Assembly (NCBI RefSeq): GCF_000344135.1
Contig: NZ_BAOP01000015.1
Location: 1-64,000 of the forward strand
Direction: 5' to 3'
DNA length: 64,000 bases
From: Gordonia malaquae NBRC 108250
GTDB lineage: Bacteria > Actinomycetota > Actinomycetes > Mycobacteriales > Mycobacteriaceae
Shown: positions 8,011 to 15,960 of the stretch, piece by piece
How positions within the stretch are numbered: the stretch's first letter is position 1
Layout of the letters: every line of letters begins with the position of its first letter
Translations under genes and position numbers: made by a program
The notes under the pieces: model-generated
What the model was told of the DNA's origin: nothing
Databases searched by the model: none
The model's input: only the letters and a program-made list of their open reading frames with translations

Positions 8011-8037
8011 GAAATCACAGGATTCACAGTAATCACA
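8011..8037. promoter_or_regulatory. Three tandem 9-bp direct repeats upstream of glpR (MtrA-like)
   Basis: GAAATCACA, GGATTCACA and GTAATCACA follow each other without gaps, giving a TCACA core every 9 bp. They lie in the 151-bp gap between rimJ and glpR, about 100 bp before the glpR start. MtrA of mycobacteria binds loosely conserved 9-bp direct repeats with a GTCACA-type core before division and wall genes. The match here is by pattern only. DnaA boxes were considered, but the sequences deviate at two or more positions. Confidence 0.45.
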
Positions 8038-8063
8038 TCAGCCACAGCGAGACGCGGTGAGGT

Positions 8064-8723
8064 TCACACTCGACCCAACGCGCGCCCCGATCGGACGAGA
8101 CCGTCGACGGCACTGCCGACCACCTCGTCCGACGTCATCGCGAACAGCAGGTGGTCGCGCCAACGTGAATTCACGTCCATGTACCGCTTCAGCAGACCCT
8201 CTTCACGGAAGCCGATCGCTTTCAGCACCGCCTGCGATGCGACGTTGTCCGGCTGGACCGTCGCGTCGAGGCGATGCAGCCCGACCGGCCCGAAGCAATG
8301 GTCCACGCCGAGCGCGACGGCCGCTTGCGCGATTCCGCGTCCGGTGTGTTCTCGATCCACCCAGTAGCCGATCCACGCGCTCAGCACCGCACCCCGTTGA
8401 ATGTTGCCGACGGTGAGCTGGCCGACGTACCGACCGTCCAGTTCGATGACGTACGGAAGCATCACTCCGCGTCGAGCTTCGCTCTTGAGGACGGAATGAA
8501 GGGGCGCCCACGCGGATGCCTGATGGCGACGCTCCCACTGGCCGACGCCGGTCGGCTCCCATGGGAGGAGTTCGTTCTGATTGCTGATGCGGAGTCGACT
8601 CCAGGTGTTGCCGTCGCGCATCCTCACCGGCCGGAGGGTCAGCAGACCCGCGTGCAGGCGCACCGGCCCGAGCGTTGACGGCCAGCCGGGATGCTTCGCA
8701 GAGTCGACCAGCCAAGAGAACAC
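8064..8723 (-). CDS. rimJ: RimJ/RimL-type GNAT N-acetyltransferase
   Basis: The 219-residue GNAT protein shows the acetyl-CoA loop region DREHTGRGIAQAAVALG (about 132-148) and the typical ending NVASQAVLKAIGFREEGLL. The start is a GTG at 8723. A TAGACT hexamer lies 7 nt upstream on the coding strand, so a leaderless transcript is possible in addition to read-through from glp. The gene sits between glp and glpR, as in Mycobacterium (Rv0995) and Corynebacterium. In enterobacteria RimJ acetylates ribosomal protein S5; the actinobacterial target is not established, and the fixed location in a division locus hints at a different substrate. Confidence 0.85.
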   Translation of the reverse strand: MFSWLVDSAKHPGWPSTLGPVRLHAGLLTLRPVRMRDGNTWSRLRISNQNELLPWEPTGVGQWERRHQASAWAPLHSVLKSEARRGVMLPYVIELDGRYVGQLTVGNIQRGAVLSAWIGYWVDREHTGRGIAQAAVALGVDHCFGPVGLHRLDATVQPDNVASQAVLKAIGFREEGLLKRYMDVNSRWRDHLLFAMTSDEVVGSAVDGLVRSGRALGRV

Positions 8724-8753
8724 GTCTGTGAGTCTATTCGTCCGGGTTCGCGG

Positions 8754-10058
8754 TCAGCCGCGCTCGGCCAGGAACGACACCTCGACACGGTCACCGGTGT
8801 TCACGTCTTCGACGTCCTCCGGGATCACGATCAGGCAGTTCGCCTCTGCCAACTCCGCGAGCAGATGCGACGTGCCCGACTCCGACTCCCCGATCACCTG
8901 GACCAGGTACTCGCCGGACCGCTCGTCGCGCATCAGCTGACCTCGCAGGAAGCCGCGTCGGCCTTCGACGGACGCGATCGGTCCGATCGAGCGTGCGGTG
9001 ACCGTCCGACGCATCGGTTGCCTCTTGCCGAGCGCGATGCGGATCAGCGGTCGGACCATCACCTCGAACGTGACGAGGGCGCTCACCGGATTCGACGGCA
9101 GGAGGAAGGTCGGGATCTCGTCACGGCCGAGGCGCCCGAACCCCTGAACAGAGCCGGGATGCATGCCCACACGACCCACTTCGAGATCACCGAGCCCGGC
9201 GAGCGTCTCGGTCACCATGCGCGACGCGGCGCCGCCGACGGCACCGCAGATCACCACGATCTCGGCGCGGATGGTCTGCGCCTCCACCACTTCGCGGAGT
9301 CGGTCCGGATCGCGGTCGGCGATCCCGACACGATGAACCTCTGCACCCGCATCACGGGCGGCCGCGGCGAGTGCATAACTGTTGACGTCGAACACCTGAC
9401 CGGGACCCGGATCACGGTCGATGTCGACGAGTTCACTGCCGACCGCGATGACCGCCACTCGCGGACGCGGATGGACAAGCACCCGTGCGCGGCCGACAGC
9501 TGCGAGCAGGCCGACTTGAGCAGCCCCGATGACCGTACCGGTCCGGACCGCGACGTCTCCTGGCTGAACGTCGTCACCGACACGCCGCACGTAGTCGCCG
9601 CTCTCCACGGAGTGGCCGATCATCACCCGATCATCGTCGCCGTCGGTCCATCGGTGCGGCACCACGGCGTCGGCGAGAGTCGGCAACGGAGCGCCTGTCT
9701 CCACCCGAACCGCCTGGCCCGGCTGCAGCCTGGTGGGCGTGCGCGACCCGGGTTCGACGTCGCCGACGACCGGCAGACGGACCACGAGTCGACCCGATCC
9801 CTCGAGCACACTGACATCGACGGGTTCGTCGTCGAGGTCGGCGGTGTCGTCGGGTTCATCGGCGCCTGCCAACGCCACGTCGACCGCACGCACCGCGTAA
9901 CCGTCGATGGCGGCCTGGTCGAACCCCGGCAGCGGATCAGTGGTGACCACTTCCTCCGCGCACAGCAGTCCCTGCGCTTCGGAGATCGCGACCTGGATCG
10001 GCCGCGGTGCCACCACTGACGCAGTCACGAGGCTCAAATGGTCCTCGACCGATCGCAT
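8754..10058 (-). CDS. glp: Gephyrin-like molybdotransferase Glp (MoeA family)
   Basis: The 434-residue MoeA-family protein starts at ATG 10058, with AGGAGA 5 nt upstream. MoeA domains occur in order: the N-terminal PLPGFDQAAIDGYAVR motif (about 41-56), a long domain II, then the MoCF-binding domain with VAVIAVGSELV and ICGAVGGAASRMV, and a C-terminal segment with FLLPSNPVSALVTFE. The usual GGxS region reads ICGAVGGA. In mycolata this paralogue sits with galU, rimJ and glpR, and the corynebacterial protein acts in cell division by binding FtsZ and GlpR rather than, or besides, inserting molybdenum. Context therefore favours the division role here. Confidence 0.87.
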   Translation of the reverse strand: MRSVEDHLSLVTASVVAPRPIQVAISEAQGLLCAEEVVTTDPLPGFDQAAIDGYAVRAVDVALAGADEPDDTADLDDEPVDVSVLEGSGRLVVRLPVVGDVEPGSRTPTRLQPGQAVRVETGAPLPTLADAVVPHRWTDGDDDRVMIGHSVESGDYVRRVGDDVQPGDVAVRTGTVIGAAQVGLLAAVGRARVLVHPRPRVAVIAVGSELVDIDRDPGPGQVFDVNSYALAAAARDAGAEVHRVGIADRDPDRLREVVEAQTIRAEIVVICGAVGGAASRMVTETLAGLGDLEVGRVGMHPGSVQGFGRLGRDEIPTFLLPSNPVSALVTFEVMVRPLIRIALGKRQPMRRTVTARSIGPIASVEGRRGFLRGQLMRDERSGEYLVQVIGESESGTSHLLAELAEANCLIVIPEDVEDVNTGDRVEVSFLAERG

Positions 10059-10131
10059 CGTCTCTCCTGTCGTGTCCTGGCCCCGCCAGGGTAATGCCCA
10101 CAACCGTGGGACCGGTGCAGGCGCGCGGAGT

Positions 10132-11061
10132 TCAGCTCTGGGCGAGCCGGTCCTGCAGCCACGCGCGCAGTTCCGGACCGTAGTCGTCGCGGTCCAGCGC
10201 GAAGTCGACGGCAGCCTTCAAGTACCCGCCGGGATTGCCGAGGTCGTGGCGGGTGCCGCGGTGCACCACCACGTGAACCGGTTCGCCCTTCTCGATGAGC
10301 AGAGCGATGGCGTCGGTGAGCTGCAGTTCGCCGCCGGCACCCGGCGTGATCTCGCGCAGCGCGTCGAAGATCTTGCGGTCGAGAATGTAGCGGCCTGCGG
10401 CTGCGAGATTCGACGGCGCCTGGTCTGCCGGTGGCTTCTCGACCATTCCGCGAACCCGCTTAACGTCGGGCGACACTGGATCGGCGTCCTCGACGTCGAA
10501 GACGCCGTACGCACTGATCTTCTCGTCGGGAACCTCGATCGCGCACAACACGCTGCCGCCGTAGCGCGCTCGTGTCTGCGCCATGCGGCCGAGCACGCCC
10601 CCGGGCAAGACGAGGTCGTCGGGAAGGAGCACGGCGACGGCGTCCTCGTCGTCGGCGAGCTGAGGTTCCACGCAGCCGACTGCGTGTCCCAGGCCGAGCG
10701 GCTGGTCTTGGATCACGGACGCCACTTCGAGCAGGGACGGCGCGTTCCGCACCTTGGCGAGCATCGCTTCCTTGCCGCGAGAGGCCAGCGTGTGCTCGAG
10801 AACGAGGTCTTCGACGAAGTGCGCGACGACGCCGTCCTTGCCGGGTGAGGTCACCACGAGGAGCCGTTCGGCGCCTGCCGACTTGGCCTCCTCGGCGACG
10901 AGTTCGATGCCGGGCGTATCGACCACGGGAAGCAGTTCTTTGGGAACCGTCTTGGTGGCGGGCAGGAATCGGGTCCCAAGGCCGGCCGCGGGCACCACTG
11001 CGGTGTGCGGGATGCGAGGTTGACCGATCGCACCGGACGAGGACGAGACGGGATTGGACAT
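10132..11061 (-). CDS. galU: UTP-glucose-1-phosphate uridylyltransferase
   Basis: The 309-residue enzyme makes UDP-glucose from UTP and glucose 1-phosphate for envelope polysaccharides and trehalose. The nucleotide-binding signature AAGLGTRFLPATKTVPKELL spans about 23-42. PDDLVL and ISAYGVFDVED are present and the C-terminal part is typical of bacterial GalU. The start is placed at MSNPVSS (11061), because earlier in-frame codons overlap the divergent folate gene. A TAGAAT hexamer at 11071-11076 on the coding strand is close enough to suggest a nearly leaderless transcript. It is the first gene of the galU-glp-rimJ-glpR run; glp starts 73 bp downstream. Confidence 0.93.
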   Translation of the reverse strand: MSNPVSSSSGAIGQPRIPHTAVVPAAGLGTRFLPATKTVPKELLPVVDTPGIELVAEEAKSAGAERLLVVTSPGKDGVVAHFVEDLVLEHTLASRGKEAMLAKVRNAPSLLEVASVIQDQPLGLGHAVGCVEPQLADDEDAVAVLLPDDLVLPGGVLGRMAQTRARYGGSVLCAIEVPDEKISAYGVFDVEDADPVSPDVKRVRGMVEKPPADQAPSNLAAAGRYILDRKIFDALREITPGAGGELQLTDAIALLIEKGEPVHVVVHRGTRHDLGNPGGYLKAAVDFALDRDDYGPELRAWLQDRLAQS

Positions 11062-11137
11062 GGTTCCGATTCTAAAGGCTGGTTCTGGCAGGATCGGCCA
11101 CGCACCACTGGACGTTCGCTGAGAGGGCACCGACATC

Positions 11138-11719
11138 GTGACTGCGATGAAGAAGGACCGAAGGGCCGACCTGCTTGCCGCACGCGGACGGATGTCCCCG
11201 TTCGTGATCGCGCAAGTGAACGCCGAATTGGCCGAGTGGATGTACGCGTTGCCGGTCCCGGTGGCCCCGGGCGACACCGTCGCCGCTTACGTCGCAGTCG
11301 GTGACGAACCCGGCGGGACCGCGATGCTCGAGGCACTCGTCGACCGCGGTCTGCGTGTACTGCTACCCGTGGTCCCTCCCGGCGAGCCGACTGCGCTGCA
11401 CTGGGGTGAGTTCCGCGGCGAGGATGCTCTCGTCCGCGGACGGTGGGATCTCCTCGAACCCGCCGACTCTCTCGGCGTCGAGGCGGTGGCCGATGCGCGG
11501 GCGATCCTGGTACCGGCGATCGGCGCAGACCGTGCGGGCGGTCGACTAGGGCGCGGTGCGGGCTACTACGACAGGACGCTGGCCGCCACGCACGCGCCGA
11601 TCATCGCCGTCGTGTACGACGACGAACTACTCGACTCGATCCCGCAGGAACCGAACGACGTCCCCGTCGACTGGGTCCTCACGCCAGGCGGCGGGTTCCT
11701 CCGCACGCCGCACCCGTGA
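11138..11719 (+). CDS. 5-formyltetrahydrofolate cyclo-ligase
   Basis: The 193-residue enzyme converts 5-formyl-THF to 5,10-methenyl-THF using ATP in one-carbon metabolism. The family signature GADRAGGRLGRGAGYYDR (about 128-145) is complete, and the N-terminal KKDRRADLLAARGRM helix fits the family. Translation starts at GTG 11138. The gene is divergent from galU and convergent with ruc, with only 6 bp between the stops. The same order is seen for Rv0991c-Rv0992c-galU in M. tuberculosis. Confidence 0.92.
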   Translation: MTAMKKDRRADLLAARGRMSPFVIAQVNAELAEWMYALPVPVAPGDTVAAYVAVGDEPGGTAMLEALVDRGLRVLLPVVPPGEPTALHWGEFRGEDALVRGRWDLLEPADSLGVEAVADARAILVPAIGADRAGGRLGRGAGYYDRTLAATHAPIIAVVYDDELLDSIPQEPNDVPVDWVLTPGGGFLRTPHP

Positions 11720-11725
11720 GCCGAG

Positions 11726-11989
11726 TCAGGCGCTCGCCGCGCCGGAGTCGGATGAGGTGGAGCTGCTGCTCGAGTCCGACGTCGACGACGCGGCGGGCAG
11801 CGAGCCCGATCCCGAGCGGGAGTCGGTGCGGTAGAAACCACTTCCCTTGAAGACGACGCCGACCGAGTTGAACAGCTTCCGCAGTTTGCCACCGCATTCG
11901 GGGCAGACTGTCAGCGAATCGTCCGAGAACGACTGCACGATGTCGAATTTGTTGTCGCACACGGTGCACGCATAGCTGTAGGTTGGCAC
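11726..11989 (-). CDS. ruc: FmdB-type zinc-ribbon redox chaperone (Ruc/Rv0991c family)
   Basis: The 87-residue protein starts at GTG 11989 (VPTYSYACT), with GGAGG just upstream. A four-cysteine zinc ribbon (ACTVC at about 8-12 and CPECGG at about 28-33) is followed by a KLFNSVGVVFKGSGFYRTD segment and a Ser-rich disordered tail. This matches M. tuberculosis Rv0991c (Ruc), a redox-regulated chaperone that loses zinc and becomes active when oxidised, working with DnaK. A CIRCE operator overlaps its promoter, which agrees with the HrcA/heat-shock control known for Rv0991c. The tuberculosis operon partner hsp22.5 is absent; the downstream neighbour is the convergent folate gene. Confidence 0.88.
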   Translation of the reverse strand: MPTYSYACTVCDNKFDIVQSFSDDSLTVCPECGGKLRKLFNSVGVVFKGSGFYRTDSRSGSGSLPAASSTSDSSSSSTSSDSGAASA

Positions 11990-12017
11990 GGGAAACCTCC
12001 GGTCGGTCAGAACACTC

Positions 12018-12045
12018 AGTGTAACCGGTCCTGGCACTCCGTCAT
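12018..12045 (-). promoter_or_regulatory. Predicted promoter of ruc
   Basis: On the reverse strand ATGACG (12045-12040) and TACACT (12023-12018) are spaced 16 bp and match -35/-10 hexamers at four and four positions. The predicted start is about 20 bp before the ruc ribosome-binding site. The -35 element falls inside the CIRCE loop, so repressor binding would occlude it. Confidence 0.5.
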
Positions 12046-12057
12046 TCCGAGTGCCAG
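12031..12057. promoter_or_regulatory. CIRCE element (HrcA operator)
   Basis: CTGGCACTC, nine bases, then GAGTGCCAG is a perfect 9-9-9 inverted repeat. It matches the CIRCE consensus TTAGCACTC-N9-GAGTGCTAA in all but two positions per arm, with the same actinobacterial C/G ends seen before groE genes. It lies 42 bp before the ruc start on the reverse strand and 103 bp before the alanine-symporter start on the forward strand. HrcA itself is not in this window. Confidence 0.85.
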
Positions 12058-12159
12058 CCCGACAGGCGGCAACATCCCGGAGATTTGGGAATTGTGACCC
12101 ACGTCATGCCATTCTGGTGGTCGTCCACACCTACGAACACCACCGAACATGGAGCCTTG

Positions 12160-13716
12160 ATGAGCGAACTGCTCGCCACCGCAAACGAATGGATATGGAG
12201 TAGAGGCCTGATCTTCCTGTGTCTCGGCGCAGGCGTCTACTTCTCGATCCGCAGCCGCTTCCTGCAGGTCAGGCACTTCGGCCACATGATCAAGCTGATG
12301 TTCGTCGGCGAGAAGTCGGAGTCGGGCGTCTCGTCGTTCCAGGCCCTCGCGATGTCGCTGGCCGGACGTGTCGGCGCAGGCAACATCGTCGGCGTCGCGA
12401 CCGCGATCGCGTTCGGCGGACCGGGCGCGCTGTTCTGGATGTGGGCTGTCGCCTTCCTGGGTGCATCGACCTCGTTCGTCGAATGCACCCTCGGCCAGAT
12501 CTACAAGGTCAAGGATCCGCTGACCGGCGAGTACCGCGGCGGTCCCGCCTACTACCTGAGCCGCGCACTGGCCCACACCAAGGCGTCGACGCCGTTCAAG
12601 ATCTACGGCATGGTGTTCGCCGCGGTCACGATCATCGCGTGTGGTGTCCTGATGCCGAACATCCAGTCGAACTCCATCGCCGAGGGCGCGGCCAACGCCT
12701 GGGGCACCGAGAAGTGGCTGGTAGGCGCCATCACGATGCTGCTGCTGGCCTTCGTCGTCATCGGCGGCGTGAAGCGCATCGCAACGTTCGCGGGCATCGT
12801 CGTCCCGTTCATGGCCATCGTCTACATCCTCATCGCGATCATCGTCGTCATCGCCAACGCCTCTGAGATCCCCGAAGTCCTGCGCCTGATCTTCTCCAGC
12901 GCCTTCGGCGCCGACGCGGCGTTCGGTGCGATCCTCGGCTCGGCGATCATGTGGGGCGTCAAGCGCGGCATCTACTCGAACGAGGCGGGCCAGGGCACCG
13001 GACCGCACTCGGCGGCGGCAGCCGAGGTCAGCCATCCCGCCAAGCAGGGACTCGTCCAGGCTTTCGCCGTCTACATCGACACGCTCTTCGTCTGCTCGGC
13101 CACCGGCTTCCTGATCTTGTCGACCGGCGCCTACCGCGTCTACTCGGGCGAGTCCGCCGACGGCGACATCATGCGCCCGTCGGCAGTGCTGGACCAGTCC
13201 GGCGTCGTGGCAGGCGACGGCCCCGGCGCGTCGTATGTGCAGGCGGGCATGGACACCCTGTGGGACGGCGCGGGCGCGTCGTTCGTCGCGATCTCGTTGG
13301 CGTTCTTCTGCTTCACCACGATCGTCGCCTACTACTACATGGCCGAGACCAACCTCCGGTACATGCTGGGCAACGCCGCGACGAAGCCGTTCCGCTTCCT
13401 CGCCGACACCGTCGGCGGAAACGTCACTCGCCTGCTGCAGCTCGTGATCTGCCTGTCGGTTCTGGCAGGTGCGATCGCATCCGCGGAGGACGCCTGGGCG
13501 CTGGGCGACATCGGTGTCGGCACGATGGCGTGGCTCAACATCATCGGCATCCTGATCCTGCAGGCTCCGGCGTACAAGGCGCTCCGCGACTACGAGCAGC
13601 AGAAGAAGATGGGGGCCGACCCGGTCTTCGACCCGCAGAAGCTCGGCATCATCGGTGCGACCTTCTGGGAGACCTACGTTCCGCCGACTTTGAAGAAGGA
13701 GAAGGTCGACGTCTGA
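12160..13716 (+). CDS. Sodium:alanine symporter, AGCS family
   Basis: The 518-residue protein takes up alanine or glycine with sodium. It has about eleven hydrophobic membrane segments and the AGCS hallmarks SLAGRVGAGNIVGVATAIAF (about 65-84), GGPAYYLSRAL and GIYSNEAGQGTGPHSAAAAE. The start is the ATG at 12160 (MSELLATANEW) with GGAG 5 nt upstream; an earlier in-frame ATG at 12085 lacks one. A strong terminator hairpin follows 25 bp after the stop. The CIRCE operator of ruc lies in the shared upstream region, so weak heat-shock effects on this gene are possible but unproven. Confidence 0.93.
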   Translation: MSELLATANEWIWSRGLIFLCLGAGVYFSIRSRFLQVRHFGHMIKLMFVGEKSESGVSSFQALAMSLAGRVGAGNIVGVATAIAFGGPGALFWMWAVAFLGASTSFVECTLGQIYKVKDPLTGEYRGGPAYYLSRALAHTKASTPFKIYGMVFAAVTIIACGVLMPNIQSNSIAEGAANAWGTEKWLVGAITMLLLAFVVIGGVKRIATFAGIVVPFMAIVYILIAIIVVIANASEIPEVLRLIFSSAFGADAAFGAILGSAIMWGVKRGIYSNEAGQGTGPHSAAAAEVSHPAKQGLVQAFAVYIDTLFVCSATGFLILSTGAYRVYSGESADGDIMRPSAVLDQSGVVAGDGPGASYVQAGMDTLWDGAGASFVAISLAFFCFTTIVAYYYMAETNLRYMLGNAATKPFRFLADTVGGNVTRLLQLVICLSVLAGAIASAEDAWALGDIGVGTMAWLNIIGILILQAPAYKALRDYEQQKKMGADPVFDPQKLGIIGATFWETYVPPTLKKEKVDV

Positions 13717-13740
13717 CCTCACTCCCCTGGTTCCTCTGAC

Positions 13741-13772
13741 GGCAGCCCCTCGACATCGGTCGAGGGGCTGCC
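13741..13772 (+). terminator. Intrinsic terminator of the alanine symporter gene
   Basis: GGCAGCCCCTCGAC and GTCGAGGGGCTGCC form a perfect 14-bp stem with a 4-nt loop, followed by GTTGTCTG. It separates the symporter from convergent nhaA. Confidence 0.85.
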
Positions 13773-13860
13773 GTTGTCTGCCCTGGAGAACTTTGGCGGC
13801 GATTCCCGCCGTGGGACCGGAAACCGCCGCCGACGGTGAGAGACAGCGTTTCCGGAAGAG

Positions 13861-15111
13861 TCAGATGACTCGTTTGTCGATGTCGGGCACTCCGTCGCGG
13901 TTCTCGTCGTCGGAGCGTGCCCGTGAGGCGTCCCAGCGCAGGAGGATCGCGCCGAGGACCGCGGCGACGAGCGACCCGAGGAGAATGCCGACCTTCGCTG
14001 CAGGCTGGTGGTCGGCAGACAGGCCCGACTCCGGGGAGAACGACAGCTCAGCGATGAGCAACGCAACCGTGAACCCGATGCCGGTGAGCAGCCCGACGGG
14101 CAGGAGATCGCGGAGACCTATGGCGTCCGGCAGACGGAGAGGCGTGATCCGGGTGACGATCGCCACCGTCGCCATCACACCGATCACCTTTCCGACGACG
14201 AGGCCGGCGAAGATGCCCACACTCACCGGTTGCACGATGTGCCCGAGCCCGACAACGGTCACGCCCGCAGATGCGAATGCGAACAGCGGCAGGGCTATCG
14301 CGGTGGAATAGGGGGTCACCCGCTCGCCGATCGACTCGGTTCGCGGATGACGCTCCCCCTCCCTGGCGATCGCCGGCACGGTGAAGCCCAGCAGCACGCC
14401 CGCCACGGTCGCGTGAACACCGGACGAATGCACGAAGCCCCAGGCGGCGATCGCGAGCGGGATCAGAACCCAGACGCGGATCCGTGCCATTCTCGCGGCG
14501 ACTCCGAACACCGCGACGCAGGCGAGGCCCGCCGCCAGCATCACAAAATCGATCGAGTCGGTGTACACCGTGGCGATCACCGCGATCCCGAGGAGATCGT
14601 CGACGACGGCGAGCGTCATCAGGAACACCCGCAGGGCCACCGGAAGGCCTCGGCCGAAGACGGCGAGGACCGCGAGCGCAAATGCGATGTCGGTGGCTGT
14701 CGGCGTCGCCCAGCCGCGCAGCGCCTCCGGTTCGAACGACCCGACGATCGCCACGTAGACCAGAGCCGGGGCGATCATCCCGCCCACTGCGGCCGCGATC
14801 GGCACCCCCGCACTCCGCGGATTGCGCAGACTGCCCGCGACGAACTCCTGCTTCAGTTCGACGCCGACGACGAAGAAGAAGATCGCGAGCAGACCGTCCG
14901 AGGCCCACTGGGCGAGCGTCAGATTCAGGTGAATCGATTCGGGGCCGACTGTCACGGCGAGGAGGTCGTGGTACGCGTCGCGCCACGGCGAATTGGCCCA
15001 CACGAGAGCGAGTACAGCGGCGGCCATCAACAGGGCCCCGCCCGTGGTGTCCGCACCTACCCACGCCCTCAAACGATCAATCGATCCAGTTTTCGCAGGC
15101 GTCTGTTCCAT
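13861..15111 (-). CDS. nhaA: Na+/H+ antiporter NhaA
   Basis: The 416-residue protein exchanges internal sodium for external protons across the cytoplasmic membrane. NhaA markers are present: FFFVVGVELKQEFV near residue 80, ATPTATDIAFALAVLAVFG, and the paired aspartates in LAVVDDLLGIAVIATVY, which correspond to the transport site D163/D164 of E. coli NhaA. About eleven to twelve membrane segments are visible. The C-terminal tail RARSDDENRDGVPDIDKRVI is charged and reads like a thrombospondin-type-3 calcium motif (DENRDGVPD). The gene is monocistronic, convergent with the alanine symporter and divergent from the SAF gene. Confidence 0.93.
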   Translation of the reverse strand: MEQTPAKTGSIDRLRAWVGADTTGGALLMAAAVLALVWANSPWRDAYHDLLAVTVGPESIHLNLTLAQWASDGLLAIFFFVVGVELKQEFVAGSLRNPRSAGVPIAAAVGGMIAPALVYVAIVGSFEPEALRGWATPTATDIAFALAVLAVFGRGLPVALRVFLMTLAVVDDLLGIAVIATVYTDSIDFVMLAAGLACVAVFGVAARMARIRVWVLIPLAIAAWGFVHSSGVHATVAGVLLGFTVPAIAREGERHPRTESIGERVTPYSTAIALPLFAFASAGVTVVGLGHIVQPVSVGIFAGLVVGKVIGVMATVAIVTRITPLRLPDAIGLRDLLPVGLLTGIGFTVALLIAELSFSPESGLSADHQPAAKVGILLGSLVAAVLGAILLRWDASRARSDDENRDGVPDIDKRVI

Positions 15112-15224
15112 ACGTCCACCTTCTCAGACGCCGCCCCTGTGGATGAGGGCAACAACTCGACACACTCGTCCACAACTCGATTCTCGGGCCGTTCGACAAT
15201 ACCGCCCCGACGTACATTTCCGAC

Positions 15225-15863
15225 ATGAGTGATGACCGCCGTGCACACACCCTCAATCCGACGCCGATCGACCGAGTCCGAGAACTCACCGCCCCCACCT
15301 GGGTGAGGTCCGTCGCATTCCGTCGTTGTGTCGCGGCGCTCCTCATGGTCGGCGCCGGAGTCCTGACGGTCATCGACAACCGGACCCCGACCTCTCCGAC
15401 CGCCCTCGTCGCCGCGCGAGACTTGAAGCCGGGCGAAATCGTCACCGCGGACGACGTCCGGGTGGCACCGGTGCCTCACGATTTGATGCCCGACGACCCT
15501 CCCGACGTCAATGCGATAGCCGGCCGTCACGTCACCGGACCCATCCACGCGGGGGAGATCATCACACGTCATCGCCTTCTGGATCCCCGTCTGCCCGCCG
15601 AGATGACCGGCGACGACCAGGCCCGGCTCGTGCCGGTGCGGCCCGCGGACGAGTCGTCGACGGCCTTCATCCGGCCGGGCGACACCGTCGATCTCCTCAC
15701 CGAGAACGGTGACGTTCTCGCACGGGATGCGACGGTCGCGCTCTCCCCCCAGACCGACGGTTCGGGCCGCCCCGGGCCGGTTCTCGTCGCGCTGCCCGCG
15801 GCGGCTGCTCACCGGGTCGCATCGGCCGGACTTCGTGAACAGATCACTTTTGTATTGCATTGA
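15225..15863 (+). CDS. SAF-domain protein (CpaB/RcpC-like)
   Basis: The 212-residue protein has one N-terminal membrane segment (CVAALLMVGAGVLTVI, about 39-54). A SAF domain follows, beginning LVAARDLKPGEIVTADDVRV (about 64-83) and continuing to HAGEIITRHRLLDPR. A second small domain ends with REQITFVLH. SAF domains resemble antifreeze proteins and pilus-assembly CpaB. In mycolata a protein of this kind is regularly found just before mscL, as here, with 97 bp between the genes. An extracytoplasmic, perhaps envelope-assembly, role is likely; no pilus genes are present nearby. Confidence 0.8.
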   Translation: MSDDRRAHTLNPTPIDRVRELTAPTWVRSVAFRRCVAALLMVGAGVLTVIDNRTPTSPTALVAARDLKPGEIVTADDVRVAPVPHDLMPDDPPDVNAIAGRHVTGPIHAGEIITRHRLLDPRLPAEMTGDDQARLVPVRPADESSTAFIRPGDTVDLLTENGDVLARDATVALSPQTDGSGRPGPVLVALPAAAAHRVASAGLREQITFVLH

Positions 15864-15960
15864 AATTCGATAACGCGCCGAATGTTGCCGCGAAATGACA
15901 GCGATGCTGCATTAGACTCAGCGACGTCACGGCACAACGAATAACTTTAGGGGGAGCCTC

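Noticed and set aside
8011..8037. Cluster of DnaA boxes (origin-like)
   Set aside because: Each 9-mer differs from TTRTCCACA at two or more positions, and no other origin features are nearby.
8691..10019. 442-residue forward frame opposite glp
   Set aside because: Antisense to a clear MoeA-family gene; Arg/Asp/His-rich composition is typical of shadow frames in high-GC DNA.
12016..13722. 568-residue reverse-strand frame opposite the alanine symporter
   Set aside because: Asp/Arg/Glu-rich mirror of a membrane protein, no recognisable domain.
14008..15228. 406-residue forward frame opposite nhaA
   Set aside because: Antisense mirror of the antiporter with unnatural composition.
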